Below are positions 42,288 through 52,300 of a stretch of 64,000 nucleotides of DNA, piece after piece; the stretch's first letter is position 1, and each line of letters begins with the position of its first letter. A program made the translations under genes and the position numbers. The DNA is from Pelagomonas calceolata (taxonomy: Eukaryota; Sar; Pelagophyceae; Pelagomonadales; Pelagomonadaceae). Location of the stretch: contig CAKKNE010000001.1 in NCBI GenBank assembly GCA_918797485.1, positions 3,906,001 through 3,970,000 on the forward strand. The letters run 5' to 3'. The notes below the pieces were generated by a model. The model saw only the letters and a list, made by a program, of their open reading frames with translations. It was not told the origin of the DNA and did no database searches.

Positions 42288-44315
42288 TTACTCGCTAGGA
42301 TCGGTCATGACCGTGTGGAACGTGTCGACGGACGCGTGGGGGCCCAGTCCTAAAGACGCGACGGACCGCGTGTTGAGCTCGTTGCCCTCGCTCCGGCTGT
42401 CGCCCGCCGCCGTGCCGACGCGCGAGGCACTCTGAGGAACCTCGGCCTCGGGCGGCGCGGGGGCCGGCGCCGGTGAGGGCGCCGGGGCGGGCGCCGGCCC
42501 CGGCGCCGGCGACGGCGCCTCGGCAAACAACCCCCGGTGGAGAGCGAGTAAAGCGCTCGCCGCCGAGAAGCCGAAGCCCTTGTGCGCCAGGATGTGCGCC
42601 TCGAGCAACCGTCGAGCCCGTTTCAGCTTCGCGCGCGTCGCGCGCCGCATCGGCTCCGGCTCGAGCAAGGACCAGTCATCCCCCCCGTCCGCGTCGCGCC
42701 AGGGCTTGTAGGGCTGCGGCTCGTCGAAGCGGACCCTAGGAGGCGGTCTGCTTCGTTTCTCCGTCTCCAGATACTCCCTAGAGAGCTCCAGGTTGATGAT
42801 ATACCCACCAGTCTCATTGGTGTCGTACGCGTCCGGCGCATATTTACTATCGAGGAACTCCACGAACGATTGATCAGTGTGGTTTACGGCGCGATTCACG
42901 GAGACCTTCTCCTGGATTTCTCGCTCTTTGGCCTCGTCAATATCATTCTCGGAGATGTCTAAGTATGTCAGAGTCCTATTTACTTTGAGCGCGTCCGACA
43001 AAGATGAGACTCCATCTGGATTGCGGCCCTCTCTCGTAACGTCGTTCTCCGCGATCTTAAGGGACGTGAGCCACGTATTACGGGAGAGCATTTTCGCGAG
43101 GTGCGCGAGGCCGTGCGGGCCTCCTTGATTGTGCGACACATCTAATGTTGTGAGAGAGGAGTGCGCCTCCACTAATGAGGCGAGGACGTCCATGGCGCCT
43201 TCATCTAACAGATTCGTGGACAGATCTAAGGAAGTTAGCGACGACGTGATCTCGTAGTTGTCAAGCTTATTGATCGTCATCTTTATCGTGCGTGCTAATG
43301 TATCTCTTAACAGTATAGCTTCGGGCAGCCTCAGGTCCATTTCCGTTAATTCTATCGTACTAGGTGGGTTATCGAGATAAGACCTTAAAGGTAAACCGCT
43401 CAGCACCTCCAGAGCTCTTGCGGATGGGAACTTTTCAGCTAAACGAGCCGCGGCCTTCCCCGATATGTTATTCCGCCTCAAATCCAGCACCTTCAGCGAC
43501 TTATACTCCTTGAACATGTCAGCCAACTTAAGAGCTGTGATATCCGTGAGTTTCGTCAGGGATAGATCCAACGAAGTAAGTACGAAATTCGAGGATAACG
43601 CCTCGACCAACCCCAACGCATCGTCGTCCGTCAGAAAACAAGCTTTCAGAGCCACGGTATGGATCGGATAGTTGAACCGCAAGATATACTCCAACAGATA
43701 AAAGTCGTCCTTCTGGAGTGACTTCGAGGACAGCTCGAGCTTCTGGTCCTGGTGGCCCGCGTCCCAGTAGGCCAGTTTTCTGGGAACTTGGTTCTCATCT
43801 GCCAATTCCTGGACGGATTTTGGCTCCGTGTCTTGTCGCAGTTGTCTCGTGACCGGTTCTAAGATCGTGAGTTCGCTCTTGCACCTCTTTAGTGACCTCG
43901 CTTCGGCTTCCTTCTGAAGACGTGCGTCCTGCAACGCTTGTTGGTCCTCGGCTTGTTTTTGACTCAGATAGGTCTCGACGTCGACGCCGCGCTTCTGGGC
44001 TTCCAGAGATGCTTCTTCGGCTTGGAGAGCGTCTCTCAGCGCTTTTTGTTCCGCGGCGGCCTCCTCGGCCTCCTCCTCGCCGAAGTGCTCCTTCTTCCAC
44101 TCCAATACAAGGTCCTCGTCCGGCGGCTCACCACTTAACAGTAGAGGCATCGACGGCGGTCGTGGTAAAGTATGGGCCTGGTCCTGCGTCGGCGTCAACC
44201 TCTCGAGTAACACGCGCATACTATAAACATCGTTCACAAATCGGATGGTCGGGCTGCCCTCGACCAGCGCGTCCATCTCGTCCCTCAACCATTGGTCCAC
44301 GTCCTCGCCGGCCAT
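42288..44315 (-). CDS. leucine-rich-repeat (RI-type) protein with coiled coil
   Basis: A 675-residue protein. Residues 75-160 are a charged coiled coil (EEEAEEAAAEQKALRDALQAEEASLEAQK). About 215-490 are leucine-rich repeats of the ribonuclease-inhibitor type: VLTSLDLSLTKLTDITALKLADMF, SLKVLDLRRNNISGKAAARLAE, SLTSLDLSTNLLDEGAMDVLASL, SLTTLDVSHNQGGPHGLAHLAKML, WLTSLKIAENDVTREGRN and TLTYLDISENDIDEAKEREI. The C-terminal 120 residues are disordered, with an APAPAPSPAP tract. It is probably cytosolic or axonemal; LRRs act as protein-binding scaffolds. No enzyme domain is seen. It is divergent from 44528 through a CTAG element. Confidence 0.8.
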   Translation of the reverse strand: MAGEDVDQWLRDEMDALVEGSPTIRFVNDVYSMRVLLERLTPTQDQAHTLPRPPSMPLLLSGEPPDEDLVLEWKKEHFGEEEAEEAAAEQKALRDALQAEEASLEAQKRGVDVETYLSQKQAEDQQALQDARLQKEAEARSLKRCKSELTILEPVTRQLRQDTEPKSVQELADENQVPRKLAYWDAGHQDQKLELSSKSLQKDDFYLLEYILRFNYPIHTVALKACFLTDDDALGLVEALSSNFVLTSLDLSLTKLTDITALKLADMFKEYKSLKVLDLRRNNISGKAAARLAEKFPSARALEVLSGLPLRSYLDNPPSTIELTEMDLRLPEAILLRDTLARTIKMTINKLDNYEITSSLTSLDLSTNLLDEGAMDVLASLVEAHSSLTTLDVSHNQGGPHGLAHLAKMLSRNTWLTSLKIAENDVTREGRNPDGVSSLSDALKVNRTLTYLDISENDIDEAKEREIQEKVSVNRAVNHTDQSFVEFLDSKYAPDAYDTNETGGYIINLELSREYLETEKRSRPPPRVRFDEPQPYKPWRDADGGDDWSLLEPEPMRRATRAKLKRARRLLEAHILAHKGFGFSAASALLALHRGLFAEAPSPAPGPAPAPAPSPAPAPAPPEAEVPQSASRVGTAAGDSRSEGNELNTRSVASLGLGPHASVDTFHTVMTDPSE

Positions 44316-44418
44316 GGCTGCCCCGGGCTGCCTCCTGGCCTGGCTCGCGCCGCGTCCGCGGCTGTGGGGCTGCCCTGGCGCGGAGCAGCGGCCGCAGCGC
44401 CTTGGTTTGCCAGAGATG

Positions 44419-44440
44419 CTAGTGTCTTACATGCCGCTAG
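44419..44440 (-). promoter_or_regulatory. CTAG inverted-repeat promoter element, copy 8
   Basis: Reads CTAGTGTCTTAC - ATGC - CGCTAG. It lies centrally between divergent starts at 44315 and 44528, about 90-105 bp from each. Confidence 0.65.
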
Positions 44441-44527
44441 CTTGGTCCTTTGGTCATTTCACAAAAAGAGGGCCATACGGCGCCGCTGGAGGCGCAAAGT
44501 CGTCACACCTACTGCCAGGGCCAAAAT

Positions 44528-45436
44528 ATGGTCAAACAAGCGCGAAACCGCGCGCCCGGGGCTGGCCCGCGCACCACACTCATCGACCTGTGGCGAGGCG
44601 ACCAGCAGGAGGTTGTTGCCGCTTTCCTACCCTTGAAAAGCATAGCAGCAGTGCCCGTGATATCGCGCCGCTTTCGGGACCAGCAGCCCCTGGTTTTATT
44701 TAGACTAGCGCGACGGCATGGCGTCGCGAACGCATTGACAGTGGCATCGCTCGACGCTCTCGCCGCGTCGGGCCGGGACTGGTCCACGTTCTCTGGTGAT
44801 GCGGTAGACGATTGGCGTATCCTACCAGCCTGGCAAGATCGCGACTTATTTGCGGTCTCGGTGGATACCGCCGAGCACTATATAGAGATCAGCACAAATG
44901 GTCCCACGGGGCACGGCGGCGGACTCGTGAAAACGTTTGATGCGGCCGACCGGTTGTGCGTGCGCCAGCTGAAATACCGGTTCCGGTTCACGGATTCCAA
45001 CCCAGAGGCAAGCCACGAGGACCCGGACGAGCACGCCTTTGCATATTTCTCCATGGGTGGAGGCCCCGACGGACTCTCCGTCTTTCCGACTGCTACCGGC
45101 TACGAGCTCACGTGGTTTGGCTGTTACGAACCGCACGACGAGGAAGAAGACAATGACAATGTCATCATGAGCGTCGCGCCCGGGACGTGGTATGATGTCA
45201 CGGTGACCTTTGATTGGACAATCGACGACTCTGATGAGAACTGGGCGTTTGTGACCTGCGAGGGCGATGACGGTACTATCGAGCGTAAAAAGCGAGTTCT
45301 CTCCAGCCGCCAGCCGCTCACTGCGATGAGACTCTACAATTATAGCCCGAGCGTCGCCCACTACTCCAACGTTGATGTGAAGTACTCGCCGCACACGTCG
45401 CGCGATGGGGATTTCGTCAACTCCCAAGAGCAGTAA
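44528..45436 (+). CDS. tandem paralogue A, F-box-like N-terminus plus unknown beta-rich domain
   Basis: A 302-residue protein from the ATG at 44528. Residues about 17-55 (LIDLWRGDQQEVVAAFLPLKSIAAVPVISRRFRD) look like an F-box-type helix set. The rest is a beta-rich domain: AEHYIEISTNGP, LCVRQLKYRFRFTDSNPEASHEDPDEHAFAYFSMGG, GTWYDVTVTFDW, LTAMRLYNYSPSVAHYSNVDVKYSPHTSRDGDF. The same blocks recur in the next gene at about 40% identity by eye, so this is a tandem duplication. The domain reminds one of lectin/SPRY-like sandwiches, but I cannot name it. Confidence 0.6.
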   Translation: MVKQARNRAPGAGPRTTLIDLWRGDQQEVVAAFLPLKSIAAVPVISRRFRDQQPLVLFRLARRHGVANALTVASLDALAASGRDWSTFSGDAVDDWRILPAWQDRDLFAVSVDTAEHYIEISTNGPTGHGGGLVKTFDAADRLCVRQLKYRFRFTDSNPEASHEDPDEHAFAYFSMGGGPDGLSVFPTATGYELTWFGCYEPHDEEEDNDNVIMSVAPGTWYDVTVTFDWTIDDSDENWAFVTCEGDDGTIERKKRVLSSRQPLTAMRLYNYSPSVAHYSNVDVKYSPHTSRDGDFVNSQEQ

Positions 45437-45561
45437 GAGGGCCAGCCGCCGCCCGTGGCGCGTAAGTATATTGTTGTATCAATCCACTTACTCTTGGATT
45501 GCGACTCCCGGGCGCCCAGCAAGCGGAATCTGATCACAATCTGAGCGCAAACATATTGCAG

Positions 45562-45579
45562 CTAGCGGTAAGACACTAG
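45562..45579 (+). promoter_or_regulatory. CTAG inverted-repeat promoter element, copy 9 (no spacer)
   Basis: Reads CTAGCG directly joined to GTAAGACACTAG, sharing the G, 18 nt: the shortest copy. It lies between the two tandem paralogues, 135 bp upstream of the second. Confidence 0.65.
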
Positions 45580-45713
45580 TAAACCTCTGGCTCCTGCGCT
45601 TTTCAAAGCTTTGTGCCCGCACCGATCGAAAAGAGCGACAGTGAGCATGGCGCAAGCCCCAGGCAAGCGCAAGGGCTGCGGCCATAACTGCTCCGAGCCT
45701 TGATTTGGCGCGT

Positions 45714-46607
45714 ATGTGGCAGGGAGATCTCGCGGAGCCGCTGGCTGCTTTCCTACAGCTCAATTCTATTGGTGCGGTCGGCAAGCTCTCGCGGCGGTGC
45801 CGCGACCGGCTGCCGGCTGTCTTAATTAATCTGGCGCGTAAACACGGCGCGCTGCGCGCGTCGATGACCGGTTTTGTCAAGGCCATTCAGGACACGGGCC
45901 GAGATGACTGGTCGTTCTCGGGCGAGGCTTTGGACTCGTGGAGGAGGCAGGAACCGAATGAAACGGAGGGCTCTTTCACCGCTGAGGAGGTGGATTTTGA
46001 CGGGTCGCGTTGCATAAAAATCACCACGTCTCATCCTAGACTCGACGGTCCCTCTTTACCTGGGCATAATACCCATGGAGGACTCAAAAAGGAGTTCGCT
46101 GCCGCTGAGAAATTGTGCGTGCGTCAAGTCAAGTATCGTTTCTGTTTCACGGACTTGGACCCGACCGAGAGCCATAGCGATCCATATGAGCATGGCTTCG
46201 CTTTTTTCACCTTCGGCCCTTACGAAAAATCGCTCCAGCTGCAAAAAGGCTTACTTGTCGAGCCGTCTCAGCACGATCCAACTGCCTACCAGCTCGTTTG
46301 GTGGGACCAAGCGCTTGGACACGATGGGCCAACTATCATGCGCGTGAGGCAGGGGACCTGGTATGAAGTGTTGATGACCTTCGATTGGAGGACAACGGAT
46401 CAAACCGATCCAAATAATCTGTTGGCGTATATTACCGTTACAGACAGAGAAACCAGCAGCCCGCAAATGACGATTAAAACCTCCCGCGAGCCCCTCACTT
46501 CCTTTGGGATCTACAATTCCAGCGCGTCGGTCAGCCATTTCTCCTCGATAAGCGTGCGGTACTCCAAACAAACGTCGCGCGATGGCAGTCTCAGTACCGA
46601 CGAGTAA
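45714..46607 (+). CDS. tandem paralogue B, F-box-like N-terminus plus unknown beta-rich domain
   Basis: A 297-residue protein from the ATG at 45714 (MWQGDLAEPLAAFLQLNSIGAVGKLSRRCRDR). Blocks matching paralogue A: LCVRQVKYRFCFTDLDPTESHSDPYEHGFAFFTFG, GTWYEVLMTFDW, LTSFGIYNSSASVSHFSSISVRYSKQTSRDGSL. An upstream ATG at 45648 opens a frame that hits TGA at 45702, immediately before this coding region and in the same frame; it could be an upstream ORF or a lost N-terminal extension. Paralogue A has a longer N-terminus, so some erosion here is possible. Each paralogue has its own CTAG element. It is convergent with the coiled-coil gene. Confidence 0.6.
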   Translation: MWQGDLAEPLAAFLQLNSIGAVGKLSRRCRDRLPAVLINLARKHGALRASMTGFVKAIQDTGRDDWSFSGEALDSWRRQEPNETEGSFTAEEVDFDGSRCIKITTSHPRLDGPSLPGHNTHGGLKKEFAAAEKLCVRQVKYRFCFTDLDPTESHSDPYEHGFAFFTFGPYEKSLQLQKGLLVEPSQHDPTAYQLVWWDQALGHDGPTIMRVRQGTWYEVLMTFDWRTTDQTDPNNLLAYITVTDRETSSPQMTIKTSREPLTSFGIYNSSASVSHFSSISVRYSKQTSRDGSLSTDE

Positions 46608-46635
46608 AATATCAGAATTAAGGAGCCCCGAGAAA

Positions 46636-48264
46636 CTACGCGTCCCCCCCGCCACCGCTCAGCAGCGGGTGCGGCTCGAGGTGGTGCGCGCCCGCCTTGA
46701 CGGGCGTGCGCCGCCGCGGCGACGGCCCCGGCGAGTAGGACGAGTCCGACGACGCCGCGGCGGACCGCCGGTTCACGACGGGCGAAGACGCCGGGAAGCG
46801 GCCCCGCGGCGGCACATCTGCCAGTGACCGCGGCGTCGACGCCGCGGACCGCGCCGCCCGTTTGTGCGCCGCGACCTGGCGCTTCAACCGATCCCGCTCG
46901 AGCGCGACACCCGCATGGGCCTCCTTGGCCCGCACCAACGCTATCCGATCGGCGTCGCGCTGCTCCCGCGCCTCCTTGAGCTGCGCAACGGCCGCCGACC
47001 GACATCTAACTTCCTGCCGTAACCGGTCGCGCATCGCCGCGAGGTCGGTCACGGCTTCCCTTCGAGAAGCCAATAACCCAGCAACATCCTGCTCCGTCAT
47101 CGCCCGCGCCCGTTCCAGCGCATGCCTCGCGCCCTTATGGGCTGATTGCGATCGCGCGTGGTCCCTGGAAAGTTTCGCGAGGTCCCGTTGTAACCGTTTT
47201 TCTCTCTTCTCAGCATCGACGGCGCGCTCGCGTTCCGCGCCATGTTTTTGCGTCAAAACATCGCGCTCCCGCGCACAATCCGCCTGGAACGACTTTTGAG
47301 CTGCATCTCTAATTTGCGCGTCCGCCCTTAATGCAGCCACATCCCGATCCAAATTGCTACATTTGATCTTGAGCTGGTCCACGCACGCCTCGGCGCGATC
47401 GGCCCGCGCGCACTCCTCCTCCCTTTTCTGATTCGCTTTTTGAGCCTCCTTCAGCGACGCCTGCTGCGCTTCGAGGGCTGATTGTTTGGCGGCCAGAGCT
47501 TTCCCAAGGTCGACCTCCGCCGTCTCCAAGGTTTGAATGCGCTCCTTCTGGGAGGAATTCAGCGCCTCCGCCCTGGACAGTTTCTCCCGCAACTCCGACA
47601 CACCTCTCTCTTTGCCTTGCGCCGTCCGTAGATCCGCCGCCAACGCGGCGATCTCCCGGGACTGGGCCTCTTGCGCCGCTTGCGACTCGGCCAGCTGCGC
47701 GTTCAGTTCTTGAGCGTGCTCGGCGCGCTGCCTCTCTAACGATTCCCGTCGCTCGGACGCGTGGCGCGCCGCCAACAAATCTCGTTCCGATTCGTGTTGG
47801 CGCGCGCGCGCGTTGGCCGCCGCCGCGAGCCGTTGCACGTCGCGCTCCGCGCGCGCCAAGTCCCGCCGCGCCGCATTCCGCTCGGCGGTCGCCGTCTCGA
47901 TGGCCCTATTGGAAGCAACCAACCGTTGCTGCATTTCTCGTATGGTAGCTATCGCTAGTTCCAGGTTCCTCTTGAGTGACGCTACATCAAAGTCGTCCAA
48001 TGCTAATTCGACGCTCTTCATCGGCGGCTCCGTTGATACGGGCGGCGGCGGTTGCGGAGGAAAGGCGTCCGCCGCCGCATCGTCGTCCGCGGCGTCGTCG
48101 TCGTCGAAGCCGTTCCGGGCCCGCGCGCTCGGCGACAAGTTCGCGTCGATTTCCGCGCGCTTCTCGGCCATGCGCTGTCTGAGTGAGGCGAGGGGGTCCT
48201 CCTTCTGGGGCGACGGTGGCAGGTGCCCCTGGCGCGGATCCATGGTCTGGACTGCTGTGGCCAT
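46636..48264 (-). CDS. long coiled-coil protein
   Basis: From the ATG at 48264 (MATAVQTMDPRQGH) the product is 542 residues; the frame is open further upstream, but that part lacks character. Residues 15-30 resemble a short amphipathic segment (DPLASLRQRMAEKRAEI), then an acidic Asp-rich patch. About 75-470 are an almost uninterrupted Ala/Arg/Glu/Gln coiled coil with heptad spacing. The C-terminus is Ser/Arg-rich (SSDSSYSPGPSPRRRTPVK) with likely phosphorylation sites. Structural role in centrosome, cilium or Golgi is possible; nothing in the sequence decides it. The divergent neighbour starts at 48633. Confidence 0.65.
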   Translation of the reverse strand: MATAVQTMDPRQGHLPPSPQKEDPLASLRQRMAEKRAEIDANLSPSARARNGFDDDDAADDDAAADAFPPQPPPPVSTEPPMKSVELALDDFDVASLKRNLELAIATIREMQQRLVASNRAIETATAERNAARRDLARAERDVQRLAAAANARARQHESERDLLAARHASERRESLERQRAEHAQELNAQLAESQAAQEAQSREIAALAADLRTAQGKERGVSELREKLSRAEALNSSQKERIQTLETAEVDLGKALAAKQSALEAQQASLKEAQKANQKREEECARADRAEACVDQLKIKCSNLDRDVAALRADAQIRDAAQKSFQADCARERDVLTQKHGAERERAVDAEKREKRLQRDLAKLSRDHARSQSAHKGARHALERARAMTEQDVAGLLASRREAVTDLAAMRDRLRQEVRCRSAAVAQLKEAREQRDADRIALVRAKEAHAGVALERDRLKRQVAAHKRAARSAASTPRSLADVPPRGRFPASSPVVNRRSAAASSDSSYSPGPSPRRRTPVKAGAHHLEPHPLLSGGGGDA

Positions 48265-48568
48265 GACTGTTGTTCCCCCAGGATTTATGTGTACAAATAC
48301 GCTGCCCGGGGCCGTGCGGTCGGGCGTCGGGGCGATGGATGAATGCGACGCTTCCACTGAAGCTGCCCGCGCGCGCGTCCCGCCGTTCAATGGGCTTTGA
48401 TGCGGCCTCCGCCGCTCGGCCTTCGCAACAGAGGCGACGCGCGAGCCGCGGTTTCCCAGGGCCCAGGCCTCGCACGCGCCCCGAGATACCTCCGGCGACG
48501 GGTGGGCTGGCGCGCGTGATTGCGTGCGGGTTCGGTGCCTCTCGCGCCCAAGTTTGGCCCAAAAGGCA

Positions 48569-48629
48569 TCCCAACAGCAGCACATTGCTGCCCCGCGAAT
48601 CCCAACAGCAGCACAGTGCTGCCCCGCGA
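48569..48629 (+). repeat. 31-bp tandem duplication directly upstream of a start codon
   Basis: TCCCAACAGCAGCACA followed by (T/G)TGCTGCCCCGCGA occurs at 48569-48598 and again at 48600-48629, one mismatch in 30. Each copy contains a near-palindrome GCAGCAC-N-GTGCTGC (perfect but for the centre in the second copy). The second copy ends 3 bases before the ATG at 48633. Confidence 0.7.
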
Positions 48630-48632
48630 GCG

Positions 48633-49049
48633 ATGGAGAAGGAGCCGGCGCCGTCGACACCGACCGAAGCGAAGGCGCCCGCCGCCGAGGCCAAGGAGGA
48701 CCCCAACCGGCTGCCGTCCTTCATACCGAGGACCGGCCTCGTCTTCTCGGAGCGGACGGCCTTCGCTCCCGTATTATGTCCGCCCAAATTGCTCCCCATA
48801 CGACCCTACCACGTCCAGCGCGGGAATGCGGAGGCCTCGGACGACGACGACGACGAGGCGCCGCCGCCGAAGGAAGGCGAGGCGAAGAAAAGTGAATCAA
48901 CAACGGACGTCTACGATAAGCGCTACCTCGCGGAGAAGAAATTAATAGGGGACTGGGGCCGCGAGCCCGTGGTGGACGAGGGCTACGACCCTTCAAAGCC
49001 GCTGGAGCTCGTTCAGAAACCCGCCGCCGAGCCGGCGGCGGCGAGCTAG
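48633..49049 (+). CDS. small acidic protein, unknown
   Basis: A 138-residue protein from the ATG at 48633. It has an Ala/Pro/Glu-rich N-terminus, then a conserved-looking segment RLPSFIPRTGLVFSERTAFAPVLCPPKLLPIRPY, an Asp-rich stretch (DDDDDEAPPPKEGEAKK), and DVYDKRYLAEKKLIGDWGREPVVDEGYDPSKPLEL. The ordered segments look like short binding peptides. No family recognised, no signal or membrane segment. The duplicated 31-bp unit lies at its 5' end. Confidence 0.5.
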   Translation: MEKEPAPSTPTEAKAPAAEAKEDPNRLPSFIPRTGLVFSERTAFAPVLCPPKLLPIRPYHVQRGNAEASDDDDDEAPPPKEGEAKKSESTTDVYDKRYLAEKKLIGDWGREPVVDEGYDPSKPLELVQKPAAEPAAAS

Positions 49050-49110
49050 GTTGTGGGCGTCGCCCGTCGTGTGTAAGTGTGTTCTGAATGCTCGGGACGG
49101 GTTGGCGCAG

Positions 49111-49131
49111 CTAGCGGCTGTAAGACACTAG
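49111..49131 (+). promoter_or_regulatory. CTAG inverted-repeat promoter element, copy 10
   Basis: Reads CTAGCG - GCT - GTAAGACACTAG. It lies 179 bp upstream of the SHPRH-like start at 49310. Confidence 0.65.
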
Positions 49132-49309
49132 CATAAGCCAGCCGAAGCCGACCAAGCGCCAGCACACGGCTGCTGCGGGGGCGTGAAGGCATCTGAGTAG
49201 GGTTCTGGAACCTATCGATTCACGACAGAACAACCAGCAAGAGAGTTACGCTCAGCTGCGAGCGCTACGCTCGGGAGAGCACTACTACTCAGAGAGCACC
49301 TGGTTGCAA

Positions 49310-52300
49310 ATGGCCACGAAGCGCGAAGTCCTGGCATGCCTCGAGCAATCACAACTACAACGAAACTTCAGCAGACCAACAACTGCACGTTCAGTGCCGG
49401 GCCTCGCGCCGGCGCTGCACGCCTACCAGGCCGCGGCGCTCGAGTGGATGCTGCAGCGCGAGCAACGCCGAGATAGCCTGCCGGCGGCGGAGGCGCTGCT
49501 CGGCGGCACGATACGTGACGTCCGCGGCGGCGTGTTGGCCGACGAAATGGGCCTCGGAAAGACCGTCACTGTCGCAGCTTTAGTGCTCGCGGCGCCGGAG
49601 GGCGATTCATCACAACAAGCAGAAACGACGCGCGTCGCCTTGCGCCTAGGGGGCGCGAGGCTGCCCGCGACAACTCTTATGGAGAAGCCGCTGCCCGACC
49701 CGCCCAAAGGAGAGCGCAGGGGAGGCGTCCGCGCGGTGTGCGTCTGCGGCGACGCCGTCTCCGACGGCGTGGTCTGCGCCTTCTGCGGCGCCGTCGCCCA
49801 CAGAGCCTGCGCGGCCGCCGCGAGCTGCGCCTGCCTCGGTTCAAGGGGAGCTCCGTCGGAAAACGGCCTCGTGCGGTCGCGCGCAACTTTAGTGGTATGT
49901 CCCGCGGCCATCGCGGGGCAGTGGAAAGGCGAGCTCGCGCGGCACGCACCATCATTAATAGTGGCGGAGTACCCGGGCGTGCAGGCCTTGCAGAAAGGTG
50001 CAAGGGCCGCGCGCCGCGCCGTCGATTCAAGAAGGACGCGCAACTACGGCCGGGCTTTGCAATCCCTCGGCGACTGCCTACGGCGCCTCGACGGTTCAAT
50101 GTTACGCCAAGCTGATGTTGTTTTGACGACGTTCGGCGCGCTGCGTTCAGATAGGTACTACCAGCCCCAGCAAGCATATGCCGCAAGAGTGCCGCCGTCG
50201 CCCTTGTTGACGACGGACTGGCGCCGCGTCTGCCTGGACGAGGCCCAGGTCGTGCGGGGCGGCGCGACGGCCGCGGCGACGGTCGCGCGCAAGCTTAGTA
50301 GTGAAAGGAGGTGGTGCGTCTCTGGCACGCCCGTCGCCGCTGGAGGGCTGGAGGACGTGCGCGCGTTGTATGAATTCTTGGGGGCGCCCGCCGGCTACTC
50401 TTCCAGACAGTGGAGTGAAGCGGTTGGTCGCGAGGGCGGCGCGACGAAGCTCGCTGATCTATTTAAAGCGACGGCCTGGCGCGCCACTAAAAGTCGAGTG
50501 GACCACGCGATCCCGCCCCAAAGGTCGGTCCTGCGGCACCTGACGTTCGACGCCGTCGAGCGTTTTGTATATGACAGGTTAGATGAGGCCTGCGCGCGCG
50601 ACCTCGCGGCGTTAACGGGAGATGCGGTGAACGAGGCCTGCTCCTTACAGGGCGGCGGCGTCTCGCGACTGAGGCAGGCCTGCGTGCACCCGTCGCTGGC
50701 CATGCCGCGGCGGAAGCGGCGGAAGCGTAAAAGAGGCATCGTGGAAGAACCGAAGGCCGTGGCGACGATGGAGGAGACGCTGTGGCGCCTCGTGGAAGAT
50801 GCGCAGCTCAAGGCCGAGGAGTCGCAAAGAGAGAGGTTGTACCACCTCTTCGCGCGCGCGGGCGTCGCGCGGTGCCGCGCCGATCTTGTAAATGGCTTCG
50901 CTGCTCTCGGTTATGATGAAGATGCGCCCGGGGTCGTGGCGGCTCTCGCACGAACGACGCGCGACCACCTGAAAGATGCAAGAACATTGTACGAGACTGC
51001 ATTAAGAGCGATCCTCGACGGCCGCGACGCCGCCACGGGTTTAAGAGTGCCGCGGGACGCTGAATCGGTCAAAACGAACGAGCGCTTGAGCTTAGGAAGA
51101 GCTAGGCGCGTCGTGCGCGTGGCCATCAAGGCGAGTACATCGATGGACGTCCGCCTCGAGTCGAAGAATCCCAGAGGTGGCTTCGACGAGGTCGCGCACG
51201 GCGCGACGGTTATTGATGAGTGGACGACCATCGACGTCACGAAGCCCCACGAGGCCAAGGCCGAGGAGTGGCGCCTCGCGTCGAAGCACGACGGGGCGGT
51301 CGAGGCGCGGTTCTACGAATCTCGCGTCGACTCGGACTGGGCGTTGGAATTGCACTGCCTGCATAACCTCGCCGCGACGAAGGAATTGCTCGGAGACGAC
51401 GGGAGCGACGAGAAGGAGGGCGCGCAACGGATCCGGAATCGCCAGGGCGCGGCGCGCTTCGACCGCGTGTCGGGCGCCGTCCAGCAGCTGGAGGCCTTCG
51501 CCCGCGGCCGGGGCGCGGTTCTGGAACAGGGCGCCGCCGACCACGCCTGGTGGCGCCGCGCGTTGCAGACGGACGGCGCGCCCGAGGCCTGTGAGCAGGT
51601 GCTCGCGGCGCCGACGACGCAGCAGTTCAACGCCGCCGCGTCGAGGCGCGGCTTCGAAGAGCGGTGCGATTCTAACGTCGACGCGTTCGCGCGTCGCGTC
51701 GAGGCGGCCCTGCGGGGCGTGAGTGCCGCGCGGCGCGCCGCGCTCGCCGCCGCGCGCGACGGCGCGCGCGTCGCGAAGGGAGGCGGCGCCGAACTGCAAC
51801 GCGAAATCCAGGCGACGGGCGCGTGTCGCGTCTGCGCGGAAGACTGGGGCGCCGTCGGGCCCGTCTGCCCGACGTGTCGACGCGTGGACGTCATCACGGA
51901 CGCCTTCGCGCATCTCAAGTCGGAGCGCCAGCACCTCATCGAGGAGAACGCGCCCGTGACGCGCGCGCTCTGTGCGCTCGCGGCGCACGCGCCCTGGCGG
52001 CGCCTCGCGTCGACCGCGGAGAAGAACGAGGCCGAGGCCCTCTTGAACGCGCTAGGAGCGGCGACGACGGGCGAGTCGCGGGTCGAGACGTCGACGGACG
52101 CGGGCTGCAAGCACGAGCTCCTGCAAGCCAGAAGAGCGATGACACACCTTACTGATGCCCTGCTCAAGGAGAACGAGGCCCTCGCCGCGACGCGCCGCGT
52201 CGAAGTATTAAGGGCGGACGCGGATTTGTCATTGTTGGAAGAGCACGAGAAGAACGCGCGGTGCTTCCCGGCGGATCTGGGGGCGCGGGACTTGGAGGCG

